This document shows, one piece after another, positions 56,473-64,000 of a DNA stretch of 64,000 nt. The translations under genes were made by a program, and so were the position numbers. This DNA comes from Tianweitania sp. UT-5YL-CI-8 (GTDB lineage: Bacteria; Pseudomonadota; Alphaproteobacteria; Rhizobiales; Rhizobiaceae), in contig NZ_JASCRR010000001.1 of the NCBI RefSeq assembly GCF_030010215.1, forward strand, positions 186,001 to 250,000, in the 5' to 3' direction. Position 1 is the stretch's first letter. Each line of letters opens with the position of its first letter. Under the pieces are notes generated by a model, which saw nothing but the letters and a program-made list of their open reading frames with translations, did not search any database and was not told the origin of the DNA.

Positions 56473-57207
56473 TTATCGCGCCAATAGTTCGCCGATGAAC
56501 CGGCGTGCGGCCGCGACATTTTCTATCGTATGCTGCGCAGCTGTCGGGCCTTCCGGGCGTACGCGGATCGACACGCCGCCAAGCTCGTTGACGAACTCGA
56601 AGCCGGTTTCATCTGCCGTATCGTCGCCGAGGAAAACCGGACGCCGGCCTGCAAATGTCGGAAGGTCCATGAAGCGCCGAATGGCAGCGCTTTTGAGCGC
56701 GTCGAGCGGCAGAAACTCCACGCCGGCATGACCGGCCAGAAGCCGGTATTTCTCACCCAGCTTCTTGAGAGCGCGTTCCGACGCGGCCTTGACCTGCGGC
56801 AACGAATGCGGCGCCGCCCGCGTGTGAATGGCCAGCACAGCACCCTTGCGCTCGAAATAGATGCCGCGCGTGGTGTGGAATTCCTCCTGCAACTGATCTG
56901 CGACCGCTGTCAGGTCTTCAGGCTCACCCGCTGTCGTCACCGGGCCGTGCTTTTCCAGCCTGTGTTCCAGGCCGTACAGGCCGGCTGTCGGCAACTCCAT
57001 GTCGCCGAACAGCCGGTCGACCATGGCGATGGATCGTCCCGTAACCAGCGCGACGGCACCGTTGAGGCGTTTGTCCGCTTCCAGCATCAAAGCACGCAGC
57101 TCTTCGTCCATCACCACGCCTTCGGGGTGCGGCTGGTGTTCGAGAAGCGTGCCATCGATGTCGAGAAAAAGAGCGACGTCGCCGGATTTCAGATCAAGCA
57201 ATTCCAT
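56473..57207 (-). CDS. otsB: trehalose-6-phosphate phosphatase
   Basis: A 244-residue HAD-superfamily phosphatase. The nucleophile motif is FLDIDGTLLEHQPHP, motif II ALVTGRS, and motif IV FLGDDTADETGFEF. The trehalose-phosphatase cap residues (YGLEHR) are present. It completes trehalose synthesis after the GT20 synthase encoded 78 bp upstream on the same strand. Trehalose is an osmo- and desiccation protectant in rhizobia. Confidence 0.92.
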   Translation of the reverse strand: MELLDLKSGDVALFLDIDGTLLEHQPHPEGVVMDEELRALMLEADKRLNGAVALVTGRSIAMVDRLFGDMELPTAGLYGLEHRLEKHGPVTTAGEPEDLTAVADQLQEEFHTTRGIYFERKGAVLAIHTRAAPHSLPQVKAASERALKKLGEKYRLLAGHAGVEFLPLDALKSAAIRRFMDLPTFAGRRPVFLGDDTADETGFEFVNELGGVSIRVRPEGPTAAQHTIENVAAARRFIGELLAR

Positions 57208-57284
57208 GAGTCCTTCCAGATATATAGGGCGAGCGGCACCGCCTTAACGAAGGTGCAGCTTGGTTTTCAGCGATGCGGTGCTGC

Positions 57285-59006
57285 TCAAGCGATGACGCTG
57301 AAGCGGTTGTTCTGCCTGTGCTTATCGCTGGCCGAGGTCAACCCCGCACGCTTGCGCAGGCGCGCTGCGTCGACCAGCATCGAGCCGGCCCAACGGAACA
57401 CGTTGTTATTGCGCACCACCTCTCGCATCCGCTGCATCCGCTCGCGCATTTCGCCTTCCGGCATGGTCAGCGCGTGGAAAAACGCCTCGCCCATTGACGA
57501 TGGATCGAACGGATTGACGATCAGCGCCTCGAGCAGTTCGCGCGAGGCGCCGGCAAAGGTCGAGAGGATCAGCACTCCGCGCTCGTCGTCGCGCGATGCG
57601 ACGAACTCCTTGGCGACAAGGTTCATGCCGTCATGCAGGCTCGACACGACGCAGATGTCTGCGGCGCGATAGAGCTCGGCAAGCTCCTCCTGCGTATGGT
57701 GCTCATCCAGCAGGATGATTGGCTGATAGCCATCGCTGCCGTAGCGGTCGTTGATCTCTGCCACCAACGCCAGGCATTCCTCGTGCAGCTGCTTGTAAGC
57801 CGGAAGGTCGGAGCGGCTGGGTGCTGCGATCTGCAGAAAGACCAAGCGGCCGATCCAGTCGGAATGCTGGGTGAAAAACTCATCCAACGCATGGAAGCGG
57901 TCGAGCACGCCCTTGGTGTAGTCGAGCCGCTCGACGCCAATGGCAATCTTAACGTCGTCGGGAATCCCGTGCCGGTCACGCAATGTCCTGCCTGGGTCGG
58001 CAGTGATGAATTTCGGCTTCTTCGGCCACTCGATCGAGATCGGATAGGCGTGAACCAGCGTGGTGCCGCCCTTGTACGAGACAGCCGCCCCTTCCCTGTC
58101 GATGCGGGATTCGAGAAAGCGATCAACACTTTCGGTAAAATTGTTACAGTGAAGCTGAATGTGGAAGCCGAGGATCGAACTGCCCAGCAAGCCGTCCAGA
58201 ATTTGTTCACGCCACGGGCAGATGCTGAACACCTCGGCATTCGGCCACGGTATATGCCAGAAAGTGATGATGATCGCGTTGGGCAGCCGCTCGCGGATCA
58301 GTCTCGGCAAAAGCGCAAAGTGATAATCTTGCACCAGCACGATTGGCCGGTCGCTCTTGGCTTCGGCGATGACGGCGTCTGCGAATTTACGGTTTACCGC
58401 CTGATAGGCGTCCCAGTCGGCCGCGCGGAAGATCGGCCGCGTAAACGCGATATGGCAAAGTGGCCACATGCCCTCATTGGCAAAGCCGAGATAGTAGCCC
58501 TTCAGCTCTTCCTCGCTGAGCCAGATCCGGCGAAGCGTATAGGTCGGATCGTCGGGCGGCACAGCCACATGGTCTCGCTGGTCAACGGTTTCGCGGTCGG
58601 CCGAACCGCCGCCATGGGCTATCCAGGTTCCACCGCAGGTGCGAGTGATCGGCTCCAGCGCCGACACCAGCCCGCTTGCCGGCTTGCGCAGAACGACCCC
58701 CTTCGCCGTCTTTTCGTGGATGTAGGGTTCGCGATTTGAGACGACGATGACTTCCGTGTCGGGCAACTCGTCGGCGAGAATTTTTTGAAGCGTCTCCGGT
58801 CCCCAATCCACCAGCATATCGTTGACGTCGCGTCCGTTCTTTTCACTTTCACGCATCACAGGCTGGTAGTCGATGACTGGCATGGGTTGCGGGCCGACGC
58901 GCTTTCGCCACATCAGAATTGTGCTACCCACAGCTAAAGTTGATAGAAGAATGCTGACGGTCAAGACCGTCCACACAAGCGCATAGTCACTCAGTTGCGT
59001 ATTCAT
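57285..59006 (-). CDS. otsA: trehalose-6-phosphate synthase-type GT20 enzyme with N-terminal membrane anchor
   Basis: A 573-residue protein. Residues ~8-35 form one transmembrane segment, followed by a ~60-residue linker and the GT20 domain (about 95-560). The conserved VSNREPY start, HIPWPNAEVFSICPWREQIL acceptor region, VERLDYTKG donor-phosphate motif and SSLHDGMNLVAKEFVA are present. Soluble OtsA proteins (about 460-480 residues) lack such an anchor, so this belongs to a divergent subfamily. Trehalose-6-phosphate synthesis is likely because otsB follows, but a related glucosyl-phosphate product is possible. I use the ATG at 59006; the frame is open further upstream without homology. Confidence 0.85.
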   Translation of the reverse strand: MNTQLSDYALVWTVLTVSILLSTLAVGSTILMWRKRVGPQPMPVIDYQPVMRESEKNGRDVNDMLVDWGPETLQKILADELPDTEVIVVSNREPYIHEKTAKGVVLRKPASGLVSALEPITRTCGGTWIAHGGGSADRETVDQRDHVAVPPDDPTYTLRRIWLSEEELKGYYLGFANEGMWPLCHIAFTRPIFRAADWDAYQAVNRKFADAVIAEAKSDRPIVLVQDYHFALLPRLIRERLPNAIIITFWHIPWPNAEVFSICPWREQILDGLLGSSILGFHIQLHCNNFTESVDRFLESRIDREGAAVSYKGGTTLVHAYPISIEWPKKPKFITADPGRTLRDRHGIPDDVKIAIGVERLDYTKGVLDRFHALDEFFTQHSDWIGRLVFLQIAAPSRSDLPAYKQLHEECLALVAEINDRYGSDGYQPIILLDEHHTQEELAELYRAADICVVSSLHDGMNLVAKEFVASRDDERGVLILSTFAGASRELLEALIVNPFDPSSMGEAFFHALTMPEGEMRERMQRMREVVRNNNVFRWAGSMLVDAARLRKRAGLTSASDKHRQNNRFSVIA

Positions 59007-59094
59007 ACTCCATCCGGTCCCTCGGTTGCGGCGCCGCAAACGGCATGGCCACCGCCGCGAAAATCCCGCGAGGGAATTGTGGCCATAAAGTGCA

Positions 59095-59119
59095 AACCCT
59101 CCAGGCCGGAAACGGTTCC
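59095..59119 (-). promoter_or_regulatory. EcfG/RpoE2-type promoter for trehalose genes
   Basis: On the minus strand the sequence reads GGAAC (59119-59115), 16 bp, GGTT (59098-59095). The alphaproteobacterial general-stress consensus is GGAAC-N16/17-(C/G)GTT. The -10 element is about 90 bp upstream of the GT20 start. Trehalose synthesis is a known output of the general stress response in rhizobia, so the match is plausible. Confidence 0.5.
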
Positions 59120-59397
59120 GAATATTTTTGCTGCACTGCGGAACTTTTCTCACAGATGCGTTGCGCCTACTCCGCGGTGCCCGTCCGCCGCGTGCACGGC
59201 AGCGACGCCGGAGCCTAGGCTGGCAGATAAGCATACGTCCTCGCCATCGACGCGCTACGCGATTGGGCAGGAAAAGGTTGGCGCGTTGCAGATCGAGAAG
59301 TGTGTCCTCACAAGTCGGGACCAGCGACATGGTGAAGCCATGCGCTTTGCCCGCTGACCAAACCCGATGTAATATGCCGGCACATACAGTTGCTAGT

Positions 59398-59443
59398 TTG
59401 CAAAAGTCCTGATTTGGACTATATTCCGTTCTGGACGAACGGA
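59398..59443 (+). promoter_or_regulatory. promoter with two inverted repeats upstream of the antitoxin gene
   Basis: TTGCAA (59398-59403) and TATATT (59420-59425), spaced 16 bp, form a housekeeping-like promoter. AGTCC-N6-GGACT (59405-59420) lies between them, and TCCGTTC-N5-GAACGGA (59425-59443) runs from the -10 to the ribosome-binding site. This placement is typical of antitoxin autorepression. Confidence 0.5.
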
Positions 59444-59451
59444 GCGAACTT

Positions 59452-59985
59452 ATGCCGGCGAGACAAGCAGCATTGCTGGAAAGCGGCCCTCCACCCGAGG
59501 GCAAGGCGATTCTCGATGCCGCGCGCTTTTCCGCCGTCAATCGGCGTCGTCTGAGCGCCCCTGCCCTGCGTACCTTCCTTGCCATTGCCGATCTGTGGGG
59601 ACTGGACGAACAGCAGCGCCTGCTTATTCTCGGCCTGCCATCTCGTTCGACCTATTACAATTGGGTCAAGGCTGTGCGCGAACATCGTGACGTCACGCTC
59701 GATGTCGACGTTCTGCTACGCATTTCGGCTGTCTTCGGCATTCATCAGGCGCTGGGCGTACTGCACCCGACCGAAGCCGCGGCCGTGAGCTGGCTGAAGA
59801 CACGGCACGATGCCACAGTTTTTGGCGGACAGCCGCCTTTGCGCCTGATCACTTCCGGTACGCAGGACGGGCTGATGTCCGTTCGGCGATTCCTCGATGC
59901 TGCGCGCGGCGGACTCTACATGCCGCCCAACGAAGCCGATGACGGTTTCACGCCTTACACCGATACGGATTTGATCGTCTCTTGA
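59452..59985 (+). CDS. antitoxin, MbcA/ParS/Xre family (DUF2384)
   Basis: A 177-residue antitoxin: N-terminal Xre-like helix-turn-helix (about 40-85, including LPSRSTYYNWVKAVREH) and a C-terminal DUF2384 toxin-binding domain (about 85-165, with RISAVFGIHQALGVLHP, the AVSWLKT helix and GLMSVRRFLDAARGG). It is followed with a 4-bp TTGA overlap by a RES-domain toxin, the standard partner. It should neutralise the toxin and repress the operon. Confidence 0.9.
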   Translation: MPARQAALLESGPPPEGKAILDAARFSAVNRRRLSAPALRTFLAIADLWGLDEQQRLLILGLPSRSTYYNWVKAVREHRDVTLDVDVLLRISAVFGIHQALGVLHPTEAAAVSWLKTRHDATVFGGQPPLRLITSGTQDGLMSVRRFLDAARGGLYMPPNEADDGFTPYTDTDLIVS

Positions 59986-60644
59986 AGCTGTCGCCTGCCC
60001 CGCAGCCGACCTACCGGCTGATCCCGTCGCGCTTTCCGCCCATCGGCCTGTTCGATTCGGTTGCCACCGCAGCCGACCTGCAAGCCGTCATGGAACTTGC
60101 CGGCTGGACCAACGACCGGCTCGTCTCCGAACGGATCCATCGGCTGCCGCACAGCGAATGGGTGTACGGCCGGCCCAATTCGAGCATCGTCATGGCGACC
60201 TTCCTGCATGTTGCCCCCGGTGGAAGCCGCTTCAACGGGCCTGAACTTGGCGCTTGGTATGCGGCTGCGACCATAAAGACGGCGATGGTCGAGGTCGCTC
60301 ACCACATGCGGCGGGAAGCGGTCGCCACGGGCATCGCCGAGTTGTCGCGCACCTTCCGCACCTACACCGCCACGCTGCATGGGCGTTTTGTCGACATCTG
60401 CGGCGCTGAGATGCCCGATGTCTACGACCCGACCGACTACGCTGCGTCGCAACGCTTCGGCGAAGCCGTACGTGCCAATGGCGACGACGGCATCCTGTTC
60501 GACAGCATCCGGTTGGCCGGCGGCGTCAATGTGGCGGCCTACCGGCCGAGCAATATCCTCGACGTGCTGCAGGCCGATCATTACGAGATCACCGTGCAAG
60601 CCGCGTCCAAGCAGATTCGCGCCCGGCTGCTGGAGACACCCTAA
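59982..60644 (+). CDS. RES-domain toxin (NAD+-degrading)
   Basis: A 220-residue RES-family protein. Family residues are visible as the arginine in TYRLIPSRFPP, GSRFNGPELGAWYAA and TAMVEVAHHMRRE, followed by the conserved serine region near AASQRFGEAVR. Characterised homologues such as MbcT are NAD+ phosphorylases that deplete NAD+. The start is a TTG overlapping the antitoxin stop, a weak start that would keep toxin below antitoxin. A terminator follows directly. Confidence 0.9.
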   Translation: MKLSPAPQPTYRLIPSRFPPIGLFDSVATAADLQAVMELAGWTNDRLVSERIHRLPHSEWVYGRPNSSIVMATFLHVAPGGSRFNGPELGAWYAAATIKTAMVEVAHHMRREAVATGIAELSRTFRTYTATLHGRFVDICGAEMPDVYDPTDYAASQRFGEAVRANGDDGILFDSIRLAGGVNVAAYRPSNILDVLQADHYEITVQAASKQIRARLLETP

Positions 60645-60646
60645 AG

Positions 60647-60680
60647 TGTCGCCGCACTACGAATGAAGGGGCGACATTTT
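60647..60680 (+). terminator. rho-independent terminator after the RES toxin
   Basis: TGTCGCC (60647-60653) and GGCGACA (60670-60676) form a 7-bp stem with a 16-nt loop, followed by TTTT (60677-60680), three bases after the toxin stop codon. Confidence 0.65.
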
Positions 60681-60736
60681 CAATAGAGATGTATGGTGGG
60701 GTCTGAACTCCATTTTACACGGCTGGGACATCCATC

Positions 60737-61939
60737 ATGCCTGACAGACCAGAAGAACGCCTTGATCGCCGCGATTTCTTGATCGCCTCTATTGCAACGG
60801 TGGCCGGATCGGCTGCTCTCGTGGGAAATGCTGGTTCTGCGAATGCGCAGGACACGGCGGCTTCGTCGACCACAGCGCCGGGTGCGCCTTCAAAAACGAT
60901 CTATACCGGCGATACGATCCAGGGGAAGAAGGTAGTCAGCGCGCTCGACGTCAACGATCTGGAGGCCGGACAGAAGCACTTTTTGTATTTTCAGGGCGTG
61001 GAGATGCCCACGGGGCAGCATTGGTACGTGTCCGTGACGGTTGCCAAAGGGGCAAAGCCGGGCAAGCGTGTCGTGTTGACAAGCGGTGTGCATGGAGACG
61101 AGATGAGTTCCATCCATACGGTCCAGTCCGTGATGAACCAACTCGATCCGGCGCAGATGTCGGGCACCGTGATGGCGGTCACCGACATCGCCCGCCCGGC
61201 CATCGAAGGCATGCAGCGCAGATGGCCCAATCTGGGCAGAGGCGTCGATCTGATCGACATGAATCGGGAATGGCCCGGGAACGAGAACGGCCTTACCGCG
61301 CCCAACCGACACGCCGGGCTGCTGTTCAACCGGCTGCTGCGGCCGAACGCCGACGCCGCGATCGATTTCCACACCGGGACAACCGGATTTGAGGTCACGG
61401 CATTCAATATTGGCGGCATGGATGTGCCCGAGGTCAAGGCGATGATGGAGCTTTACCCGGTAGGCCAGATTTACGACAACCATGTTTATCCCGGTGTCCT
61501 GCACAACGCGTTCATGGACGTAGGCATCCCTTCCTTCACGCCGGAGATCGGCGCCGCTCGTGTGCTGGACCTCGAAATGATCGCGCAGTTCGTGGAAGGC
61601 ACGATGAACGTGCTCAAGCATCACGGCATCGTGGCCGGACCGATGGGCCGTACAGGCAAGGATGTCGGTGTGTTTGTCGGCAACAGCGCGTTCCCGATCC
61701 TGGCAACCGAAGGCGGGATCGTCGAGCATCTGGTCAAGCTCAACGACAAGGTCGAGCCGGGACAGAAGGTAGCCATCCAGCGCAACAGTTTCGGCGAGGT
61801 GGTCGCGGAATATACGAGTGCGGTATCTGGAGAAGTGACGGGCCAGCGCAGCGACGCCATGTCCGAGCCCGGCAACCCCTTGCTATTCATCCTTTTCCAC
61901 AAGACGCCGCTGAATGGCGATGAGACTTATCCTGAGTGA
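60737..61939 (+). CDS. Tat-exported succinylglutamate desuccinylase/aspartoacylase family protein (M14-like)
   Basis: A 400-residue zinc amidohydrolase. The N-terminus carries a twin-arginine signal (LDRRDFLIASIATVAGSAAL, cleavage near ANAQ). The zinc ligands are in SGVHGDEMSS (H119, E122) with a third histidine in IDFHTGTTG, and the substrate arginine is in DMNREWPG. Family members deacylate N-acyl amino acids or related compounds. Most family members I know lack a Tat signal, so this one works in the periplasm on an unknown substrate. It is not clearly in an operon with its neighbours. Confidence 0.88.
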   Translation: MPDRPEERLDRRDFLIASIATVAGSAALVGNAGSANAQDTAASSTTAPGAPSKTIYTGDTIQGKKVVSALDVNDLEAGQKHFLYFQGVEMPTGQHWYVSVTVAKGAKPGKRVVLTSGVHGDEMSSIHTVQSVMNQLDPAQMSGTVMAVTDIARPAIEGMQRRWPNLGRGVDLIDMNREWPGNENGLTAPNRHAGLLFNRLLRPNADAAIDFHTGTTGFEVTAFNIGGMDVPEVKAMMELYPVGQIYDNHVYPGVLHNAFMDVGIPSFTPEIGAARVLDLEMIAQFVEGTMNVLKHHGIVAGPMGRTGKDVGVFVGNSAFPILATEGGIVEHLVKLNDKVEPGQKVAIQRNSFGEVVAEYTSAVSGEVTGQRSDAMSEPGNPLLFILFHKTPLNGDETYPE

Positions 61940-62129
61940 CCAGAGTTAGGACCTGACATTTTGTTGCCCGCGACATGCGAGCGATGATTTCAATACGCCG
62001 TGGCCGCGCACGCCGAAGTCTCTGTCGCGGGTGCCGTGACGCGTCTTTCTTCGGAAAAGGGCTGTTGCGGGTGGCCAAGCGTTTTTGCGATGTGATATCG
62101 GCACCCGCGACACCGGAGTGACATCGCCC

Positions 62130-63842
62130 ATGCCAGACAGCAGCCCCCAAGCGCGCCTCATCGCGGAAAGCCGGCTGGTGGAAGAAAACCTGCCAGGCGG
62201 CGCGGTGGTCTGGCGCAACGCCATTGCCTTGCCGGACAAACGCCCCGACATCTTCGACAGGCTCATTGAGTGGGCGGCCACAGTGCCCGACCGCGCGCTG
62301 CTGACGGAGCCATCGGCCGATGGGCGACGCTCGCTGAGCTATGGCGACGCGCTGGCAGGTGCGCGCAGGCTGCGGTGCGTTCTCGAAGAGGCCCACGGCC
62401 TGCGCAAGGGCGATGCCGTCGCGAGCCTCGTGCCTGCGGGCATCGATGCGCTGCTGCTCAAGCTGGCCTGCCTTGCCGGCGGCTTCGTGCATATCGCGCT
62501 GCCGCCGTTTCCATTCCGCGATGGCGGGGACAACGAGGCCGCGCAGTCTCTGCTGGATGCGCTGCCGCCAAAATTGCTTGTCGCGCCGCAAGGTCATGCC
62601 GCGCTCGACACGCTTTCCGCCACCGGCATTTCCGATCTTCTGGCAAATGATGCCAATGAGCGTGGCGAGGACATTTCGCAAGCTGCCGATGATTGGGCAG
62701 CGGTGTTCTTCACCTCGGGCAGCACAGGTGCTCCCAAGGGCGTGCCGATCACGCGGGGCATGATCTCTTCCAACCAAGCGGCGATCGCCGCCCTGTGGCC
62801 GTTCTTGACCGACACGCCGCCGGTTCTGGTCGACTGGCTGCCCTGGCATCACGTTTTCGGCGGGCTGGACAACATCTTCAAGATCGTCTGGAACGGCGGC
62901 ACGATGCATGTCGATGCGGCGCCCGGCCCCAACACCATGGCGGAGAGCGTCGCGCTGATGCAGGAGGTCGCGCCGACGCTGCATATCGGCGTTCCGCTTG
63001 GCCTGCGCCTGCTGCTCGACCGGCTGGAAACCGACAGTGAGGCCGCGCAGGCATTCACCAGAAAGCTGCGGGCGATCTTCTTTGCCGGTGCCGGCATCGA
63101 CTCGGAGCTGTGGCGAAGGCTGGCAGCGTTCCGCGATACTCAGGGCGCGTTTGAAATCCTGTCAGGCTATGGCGCGACCGAGGCTGCATCGACCATCTGC
63201 CTGTCGCCCGCGCCGTTGCAGCAGCCCGGCGAACTCGGCCATCCCCTCCCCGGCCATCGCATCCGGCTCGCCGAGATTGACGGTCGCACGGAGCTCCGCG
63301 TGGCCGGGCCAAACATTGCGCCCTGCTATCTGATCGGCGGAAAACGGGTGGCGCTGCCCGTCGACGAGGACGGTTTCTACCGCACGGGCGACGCTGCAAT
63401 CCTGCGCCCACGCGCAGACGGCATACCCGTTTTCGCCTTTGACGGGCGGCTGGCAGAAGACTTCAAACTGTCCAGTGGCGTCAAGGTCCGCACAGGGCCG
63501 TTGCGTGCCGGTCTTCTGGCTCAGTGCGCTCCGTTGGCCGACGACATCGTCGTGGCGGGCGAAAACTGCGAGCGGCTGGTCGCCTTGGTATTTCCGTCCC
63601 GACAGGGCACGGACACAGCTGACCTTTTGGAAAAACTGGCCGAGTGCATCGGCCTGTGGAATGCGGCGAACGGCACGAGTTCGACACGCATCGCCCGCTT
63701 CGATCTCGCGACAGAGAAGGCGGACCGGGCGCGCGGCGAACTCTCCGACAAAGGCCAGATCGTGCAGTCGCGCTATTTGCGCAACCACCAGCAGCGCTTC
63801 GAGGGGCTGCAAGCGGGTGAAGGCCACGCACCGACGAAATAA
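62130..63842 (+). CDS. feruloyl-CoA synthase-like AMP-dependent ligase
   Basis: A 570-residue ANL-superfamily enzyme. The phosphate-binding A3 motif is FFTSGSTGAPKGVPIT (near 205), YGATEAAST is in the A5 position, and DGFYRTGDAAI is near the hinge. The C-terminus ends GELSDKGQIVQSR, the variant ending typical of feruloyl-CoA synthases rather than the usual GK motif. It should activate an aromatic (hydroxycinnamate) acid with CoA and ATP. I start at the ATG at 62130; an in-frame TTG at 62085 is less likely. The operator pair 90-145 bp downstream may control further genes of the same pathway. Confidence 0.87.
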   Translation: MPDSSPQARLIAESRLVEENLPGGAVVWRNAIALPDKRPDIFDRLIEWAATVPDRALLTEPSADGRRSLSYGDALAGARRLRCVLEEAHGLRKGDAVASLVPAGIDALLLKLACLAGGFVHIALPPFPFRDGGDNEAAQSLLDALPPKLLVAPQGHAALDTLSATGISDLLANDANERGEDISQAADDWAAVFFTSGSTGAPKGVPITRGMISSNQAAIAALWPFLTDTPPVLVDWLPWHHVFGGLDNIFKIVWNGGTMHVDAAPGPNTMAESVALMQEVAPTLHIGVPLGLRLLLDRLETDSEAAQAFTRKLRAIFFAGAGIDSELWRRLAAFRDTQGAFEILSGYGATEAASTICLSPAPLQQPGELGHPLPGHRIRLAEIDGRTELRVAGPNIAPCYLIGGKRVALPVDEDGFYRTGDAAILRPRADGIPVFAFDGRLAEDFKLSSGVKVRTGPLRAGLLAQCAPLADDIVVAGENCERLVALVFPSRQGTDTADLLEKLAECIGLWNAANGTSSTRIARFDLATEKADRARGELSDKGQIVQSRYLRNHQQRFEGLQAGEGHAPTK

Positions 63843-63931
63843 ACCCGATCATAAAAGCATTTGACATCAATCATTTAGGCTTCTCGTGGGTGGATATCCG
63901 CTTTCCCTTCCGTGCGGCCATCGGAAGAAAT

Positions 63932-63947
63932 TAAACCGAACGGTTTA
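63932..63947. promoter_or_regulatory. TetR-type operator, copy 1
   Basis: TAAACCGAACGGTTTA: a perfect 7-bp inverted repeat (TAAACCG / CGGTTTA) with an AA spacer, in the gap after the feruloyl-CoA synthase-like gene. It resembles TetR-family operators of the AACCGNNCGGTT type. Confidence 0.55.
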
Positions 63948-63970
63948 CAATAGCAGAATTCCAGCTATAT

Positions 63971-63986
63971 TAAACCACATGGTTGA
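63971..63986. promoter_or_regulatory. TetR-type operator, copy 2
   Basis: TAAACCACATGGTTGA: the same 16-bp layout (TAAACCA / TGGTTGA, one mismatch) 39 bp after copy 1. Two sites in a row point to a regulated promoter for a gene beyond the right edge. Confidence 0.45.
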
Positions 63987-64000
63987 ACAACCCGCACATC

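Larger units (their letters stand above)
59007..59451. other. 445-bp divergent intergenic region
   Basis: Gap between the GT20 gene and the toxin-antitoxin operon. It contains an extracytoplasmic-sigma-type promoter for the trehalose genes and a housekeeping-type promoter with operator repeats for the antitoxin, both listed separately. No gene is supported in it. Confidence 0.5.

Noticed and set aside
61887-62984. Minus-strand open frame opposite the start of the feruloyl-CoA synthase-like gene
   Set aside because: Antisense translation without domain; the ligase on the plus strand has full ANL motifs.

Overview
The window is GC-rich, gene-dense DNA with short intergenic gaps, many 4-bp ATGA/TTGA start-stop overlaps and frequent GTG/TTG starts. 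It has no tRNA, rRNA, CRISPR array or insertion sequence that I can recognise. The gene content points to a Hyphomicrobiales (Rhizobiales) alphaproteobacterium near Mesorhizobium/Phyllobacteriaceae. The first 16 kb encodes proteins that I recognise, from remembered sequence, as close relatives of the biochemically characterised vitamin B6 degradation enzymes of Mesorhizobium loti. The rest is typical soil-bacterium catabolism and transport. All assignments come from reading protein motifs; no database search was run.

Layout. (1) 1-15937, plus strand: vitamin B6 degradation pathway I. It holds the 3' end of the ring-opening oxygenase, a decarboxylase, 4-pyridoxic acid dehydrogenase, the 5-formyl dehydrogenase, a TRAP transporter, a BMP-type ABC transporter, 4-pyridoxolactonase, pyridoxamine-pyruvate transaminase and pyridoxal 4-dehydrogenase. 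Two small conserved passenger genes and one small antisense secreted-protein gene are embedded in it. (2) 16002-17207: a membrane diguanylate cyclase. (3) 17707-29603, minus strand: an AraC regulator, a hydantoinase/oxoprolinase pair, a three-subunit molybdenum hydroxylase, a PxpA-like protein, a class III aminotransferase and a cupin-SnoaL fusion. This looks like an undescribed N-heterocycle/lactam catabolic route. Glutaminase lies beside it. (4) 30816-38610: a GntR-regulated carbohydrate ABC importer with an alpha/beta hydrolase, a TIM-barrel epimerase and a Gfo/Idh oxidoreductase; the ATPase is divergent and a perfect palindrome sits between the two transcription units. (5) 38669-45794: a PotABCD-type importer with an amidohydrolase and an amidase. 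(6) 46106-48034: a GAF-GGDEF-EAL protein.

(7) 48076-56225 is the most unusual block. A degenerate 6-carboxytetrahydropterin synthase homologue, a zinc-site-less medium-chain dehydrogenase, a GT4 glycosyltransferase, a SAM methyltransferase and a RibD-type reductase form a compact set that looks like a modified (possibly glycosylated) pterin pathway. It is flanked by membrane lipid genes (CDP-alcohol phosphatidyltransferase, a flippase-like protein, a sulfatase-fold enzyme) and a cytochrome b561. (8) 56473-59006: trehalose synthesis (otsB and a membrane-anchored GT20 synthase) with a general-stress-type promoter. (9) 59452-60644: a MbcA/Xre-RES toxin-antitoxin pair. (10) 60737-63842: a Tat-exported M14-family deacylase and a feruloyl-CoA-synthase-like ligase. 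Two TetR-type operators near the right edge control something beyond the window.
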